Below are positions 62,945 to 64,000 of a stretch of DNA of 64,000 nt, one piece after another. Location: the NCBI GenBank assembly GCA_018873225.1, contig JAEILZ010000010.1:310001-374000 (forward strand). Reading direction: 5' to 3'. The notes beneath the pieces are model-generated. The model had not been told where the DNA came from and did no database searches. It saw only the letters and a list, made by a program, of their open reading frames with translations. The translations under genes and the position numbers were made by a program. Position 1 is the stretch's first letter; each line of letters opens with the position of its first letter. Source of the DNA: [Phialemoniopsis] sp. UDSM-2020. Its lineage: Eukaryota > Ascomycota > Sordariomycetes > Thyridiales > Thyridiaceae.

Positions 62945-63912
62945 ATGTCGTTGTCCAAAGTTAAGCACATTGTGCTGGTATGAAACAAATGATTACCTTC
63001 TCCTGCCAGAAAGACAGTGACTAATCAGTGGTACAGATTCTCTCTGGGAAAGGCGGTGTCGGCAAGTCGTCGGTCACAACTCAGCTTGCGCTTTCGCTCT
63101 CGCTCGTAGGGCACTCAGTCGGGGTGCTCGACGTCGACCTGACTGGGCCGTCCATCCCCCGCATGTTTGCGATCGAGGATGCTAAAGTAATTCAAGCCCC
63201 CGGTGGCTGGCTGCCCATCACTGTTCACGAAGCAGATGCCGACGCAGGGATTGGCTCACTACGTGTGATGAGTCTGGGCTTCCTCTTGCCCAAGAGGGGC
63301 GATGCTGTGGTGTGGAGAGGTCCCAAGAAAACGGCCATGGTGCGGCAATTCCTCAGCGATGTTTACTGGGGCGATCTCGACTATCTTTTGATCGATACGC
63401 CTCCAGGTACGAGCGATGAACACATATCACTCGCCGAGACGCTCCTCCAGAAAACAACGCCCGGACAGCTGGCGGGAGCAGTGGTCGTAACGACGCCTCA
63501 GGCTGTCGCTACGGCCGACGTGAGGAAGGAGCTCAACTTTTGCGTCAAGACCAACATCCGGGTACTGGGAGTGGTGGAGAACATGAGCGGGTTCGTGTGT
63601 CCCAACTGCTCGGAGTGCACCAACATCTTCATGAGCGGCGGCGGGCAGGTCATGGCGGAGGACTTTTCGGTCGACTTCCTGGGCAAGGTGCCCATCGATC
63701 CGCAGTTTAGCATGCTCGTCGAAACGGGTCGCGTTCCACAGTATCCGGCCGGCACCGAGGTCAACGGCAGAGACATGTCTTTGGCACAGCAAGGCGCGGC
63801 AGATGCGGGGGGAATCACGACGCTCGTCCGGAAGTACCGATACTGTTCGCTCGCGCCGATATTTCACACGATCACCGAGGGTGTAATCCGAGCTGTTGAA
63901 ACCGCAAGTTGA
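62945..63912 (+). CDS. cfd1: Cytosolic Fe-S cluster assembly factor Cfd1 (NUBP2 type)
   Basis: A P-loop NTPase that forms, with Nbp35, the scaffold for cytosolic and nuclear iron-sulfur proteins. It has 302 residues from exons 62945-62977 (33 bases) and 63037-63912. The first exon encodes [11 protein letters not shown], and the join gives [12 protein letters not shown], the deviant Walker [13 protein letters not shown] and [13 protein letters not shown] are the family switch motifs. The cluster-ligating CxxC is CPNC near residues 199-202, within [15 protein letters not shown]. The N-terminus lacks the extra four-Cys motif of Nbp35, which identifies it as Cfd1 rather than Nbp35. The tail after position 270 is shorter and less typical. 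Confidence 0.95.
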
Positions 63913-64000
63913 GCTGCTAGCACGTTCACGCAACAACAGGAAAGAAAAAACACAGAGGTTCTGGCGCAGCAGCTCGGCTCGCCGCACGCGTCTCCAATCA

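Noticed and set aside
1..64000. tRNA, rRNA, CRISPR arrays and transposons
   Set aside because: No repeat array, no transposase or reverse-transcriptase motif and no convincing cloverleaf were seen by eye. Small RNA genes cannot be excluded without a covariance search.

Overview
The window is chromosomal DNA from a filamentous ascomycete (Pezizomycotina, most likely a Sordariomycete). Evidence: short GT..AG introns of about 50-110 bases with CTAAC-type branch sites, many Zn2Cys6 regulators with long middle homology regions, CYP53 benzoate hydroxylase, a TRI12-type MFS efflux pump, and Opi1, AP-1 mu, Cfd1 and dTMP kinase orthologues. I read 26 protein-coding genes, exon by exon. I see no rRNA, tRNA, CRISPR array or intact transposon.

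Layout. 1-2280: the 5' part of a secreted M20 carboxypeptidase and an (alpha/alpha)6-barrel-like protein. 2281-6027: no recognisable gene. 6028-41594: a dense accessory region with two P450s, an aldehyde dehydrogenase, two Baeyer-Villiger monooxygenases (BVMOs), four short-chain dehydrogenases (SDRs), a TRI12-family exporter, an AATase-family acyltransferase and four Zn2Cys6 regulators. A small secreted Cys-rich protein and a 578-residue protein of unknown role sit between these genes. 41872-64000: conserved genes and regulators: AP-1 mu, Opi1, CYP53 (bphA), a regulator with two zinc clusters, a membrane protein, a large disordered protein, dTMP kinase and Cfd1.

The 6-41.6 kb region looks like a co-regulated oxidative pathway without a scaffold enzyme: I find no polyketide synthase, NRPS, terpene cyclase or prenyltransferase. 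A plausible logic is P450 hydroxylation, SDR oxidation to a ketone, BVMO insertion to an ester or lactone, aldehyde dehydrogenase oxidation, O-acylation and export. The substrate would be a ready-made molecule, such as a sterol or terpenoid from primary metabolism or a plant compound. Six gene pairs are head-to-head, so exporter and BVMO, BVMO and SDR, dehydrogenase and P450 could share promoters. A perfect 10-base-arm palindrome of CGG-N9-CCG form lies in one of these promoters, and its half-site recurs in others.

Limits: gene models come from reading splice signals, reading frame and family motifs by eye. Family names rest on recognised motifs, not on database searches.
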